Shown here: positions 62,878 to 64,000 of the stretch, piece by piece
Numbering within the stretch: position 1 is the stretch's first letter
Layout of the letters: every line of letters begins with the position of its first letter
NCBI RefSeq assembly: GCF_038005225.1
Contig: NZ_JBBOSU010000001.1
Location: forward strand, 1,414,001 to 1,478,000
DNA: 64,000 nucleotides
Reading direction: 5' to 3'
Source of the DNA: Solibacillus sp. FSL K6-1523
Lineage (GTDB): Bacteria > Bacillota > Bacilli > Bacillales_A > Planococcaceae
Notes under the pieces: generated by a model
The model's input: only the letters and a program-made list of their open reading frames with translations
Databases searched by the model: none
Told to the model about the DNA's origin: nothing
Program-made: the position numbers and the translations under genes

Positions 62878-63639
62878 TTACCAAATCATATCTGTTAAAA
62901 TAAATAGTATGGTTGGGCATAATAAACAGCCTAAACCAGTGTAGAAAGTAGCTGTAACGGCTCCATACGGGACCAATCGTACATCCGTTGCAGCTAACCC
63001 ACCTGTAACTCCAGAAGTAGTCCCCATTAATCCACCATATACCATGGCAGTTAGCGGGTTGTTTAATCCGATATATTTGGCTACAAAAGGTGTACCTACC
63101 ATAACAAGTATAGATTTCACTAAACCAGCTGCAATACTAATTGCAATCACTTCAGAGCTTGCATTTAAAGCAGCGCCAGTAACCGGACCGACAATATACG
63201 TAACCGTACCAGCTCCAATTGTTGCTAAACTAACAGCATCAGTATAACCAAACATTAATGCAAACATCACACCTACAACGAATGATAAAAATACGCCAAT
63301 AAATAATGATGCCACTCCACGAATACCAGCTTTTTTAATTTCATCAAAGTTTGCACCAAAAGAAGTAGCAACAATGGCAAAATCACGCAACATACTACCA
63401 CCTAAAAAACCAATTCCTGCAAATAATGAAACATCTGCTAAACCTTTAGAGCCATCACTGTAAACGCCTCCAAAATAAGCTAAAATCAAACCTATGACAA
63501 TTGCAATTGCTGAACCGTGAATGAGCCCTCTAGTTAACTTATTCGAAATTAAATAGGCAACATACATTGCAAGACCAACGATAACAAAACCAGTAATAAG
63601 TCCATTACCTTCTAAAACTTTTTGAACAGCCTCAAACAC
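62878..63639 (-). CDS. madM: Malonate transporter subunit MadM
   Basis: 253 residues starting at GTG (63639), seven bases behind SD GAGGTG; no in-frame ATG is near. About eight membrane helices. Sequence follows MadM: GNGLITGFVIVGLAMY at the start, LFAGIGFLGGSMLRDFAIV, IGAGTVTYIVGPVTGAALNASSEVIAISIAAGL and GLMGTTSGVTGGLAATD. Works with MadL to import malonate with Na+. It begins one base after the madL stop. Confidence 0.9.
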   Translation of the reverse strand: MFEAVQKVLEGNGLITGFVIVGLAMYVAYLISNKLTRGLIHGSAIAIVIGLILAYFGGVYSDGSKGLADVSLFAGIGFLGGSMLRDFAIVATSFGANFDEIKKAGIRGVASLFIGVFLSFVVGVMFALMFGYTDAVSLATIGAGTVTYIVGPVTGAALNASSEVIAISIAAGLVKSILVMVGTPFVAKYIGLNNPLTAMVYGGLMGTTSGVTGGLAATDVRLVPYGAVTATFYTGLGCLLCPTILFILTDMIW

Positions 63640-63640
63640 A

Positions 63641-64000
63641 TTAGTTCACCTCGCTTATTGTAGGGGATTTTTGGTTGAATTGAATGGCAGCCTGTTTTGC
63701 CTTTTTCCCGCTAAGCATTGGAACAACTGCCCAACTAATAAGAACTACTGCGATACCCGCAACGATTGCTAAGGGCCCCCCTGTTAAAGCTCCTAACACA
63801 TTTTGGCTAGCGGCCATTGCAATAACAATTGGGATATACATCGCATTCCAGAAGGCTAGTCCACTTTCAGTAGGTATACTAATTTTACCGGATTTTTGTA
63901 ACTTACTTACAATGATAATTAGTAATAACATCGCAATACCCACGCCACCAACATTCGAATTAATACCCATCAAAGTACCAATAAGCTCCCCGAAAAACAT
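63641..64000 (-). CDS. madL: Malonate transporter subunit MadL, N-terminus beyond window
   Basis: At least 119 residues; the frame continues past the right edge, and the Met at 64000 is probably internal because MadL usually has about 10-20 more residues. GELIGTLMGINSNVGGVGIAMLLLI is the MadL signature. Four membrane helices are visible. The stop is next to the madM GTG, so the genes are coupled. Malonate decarboxylase genes would lie outside the window. Confidence 0.88.
   Translation of the reverse strand: MFFGELIGTLMGINSNVGGVGIAMLLLIIIVSKLQKSGKISIPTESGLAFWNAMYIPIVIAMAASQNVLGALTGGPLAIVAGIAVVLISWAVVPMLSGKKAKQAAIQFNQKSPTISEVN

Noticed and set aside
1-64000. CRISPR arrays, tRNA or rRNA genes, prophage modules
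   Set aside because: No regularly spaced 25-40 bp repeats, no cloverleaf with GGTTCGAATCC-type arm, no rRNA blocks and no phage structural genes were seen on reading.

Overview
The window is a low-GC, spore-forming Firmicute chromosome. The gene order dinG-ypmB-aspB-asnS-dnaD-nth-ypoC / ponA-recU / yppE-mrfA ... mrfB-gpsB-rnpB-rlmL-ypvA is the Bacillus subtilis panD-to-ypvA core region. Together with a GerK-type germinant receptor, an exosporium BclB-like protein and a ba3 oxidase, this points to the Planococcaceae (Lysinibacillus/Solibacillus-like). That placement is an inference from synteny and protein style; no 16S gene is present. Many starts were set by clear Shine-Dalgarno (SD) spacing and are shorter than the longest open frame.

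Region by region. 1-141 is the tail of panD. In B. subtilis dinG follows panD closely; here about 18.8 kb intervenes (142-18924). It holds a 3D-domain exported protein, a 21-bp tandem repeat, a PfkB sugar kinase, a likely spore-surface block (2124-7202: BclB C-terminal-type protein, repeat-rich coiled-coil protein, Cys-containing beta protein, three tightly packed genes), a gerKA-gerKC-gerKB operon (8112-12124), a MazG-like hydrolase, flavohaemoglobin hmp with two dyad operators, an orphan lipoamide dehydrogenase, a YeiH-type exporter and a CPA2 Na+/H+ antiporter behind a leader hairpin. Just before dinG lies a gene-free, intensely hairpinned stretch (18424-18821) that looks like a large structured RNA.

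18925-26667 is the replication/repair/amino-acid core (dinG to ypoC). 26784-31681 is the recU-ponA pair on the minus strand, split by an IS607-type element (29517-31031) with intact tnpB and a stop-riddled remnant of the serine-recombinase tnpA. The insertion separates ponA from the SD that sits in the end of recU and leaves a 7-bp repeat on each side. 31879-39783 carries yppE, mrfA and mrfB; an accessory module (GNAT acetyltransferase, ArsR-type regulator, EamA exporter) with two copies of a terminator-bearing repeat has entered between mrfA and mrfB. 39931-45787 holds gpsB, RNase P RNA, a PAS-GGDEF-EAL protein, rlmL and ypvA.

45864-48153 is a ba3 oxidase operon that includes a 40-residue subunit (48031-48153). 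After an orphan cheX comes a self-contained unit at 48924-49147: a sigma-A promoter, a perfect Fur-type 7-1-7 box, a 27-codon membrane peptide and a terminator. It appears to be an iron-regulated microprotein gene. Then come dynA and a sulfurtransferase, an MBL-fold hydrolase, a PhoU-like/Pit phosphate uptake pair, a membrane-anchored HtrA-type protease without PDZ, malic enzyme, pepF, a patatin-like lipase with a lipoprotein, and the malonate transporter genes madM and madL (madL cut by the window edge).

The most interesting points are the Fur-box microprotein unit, the structured RNA candidate before dinG, and the IS607 insertion that uncouples ponA from recU.
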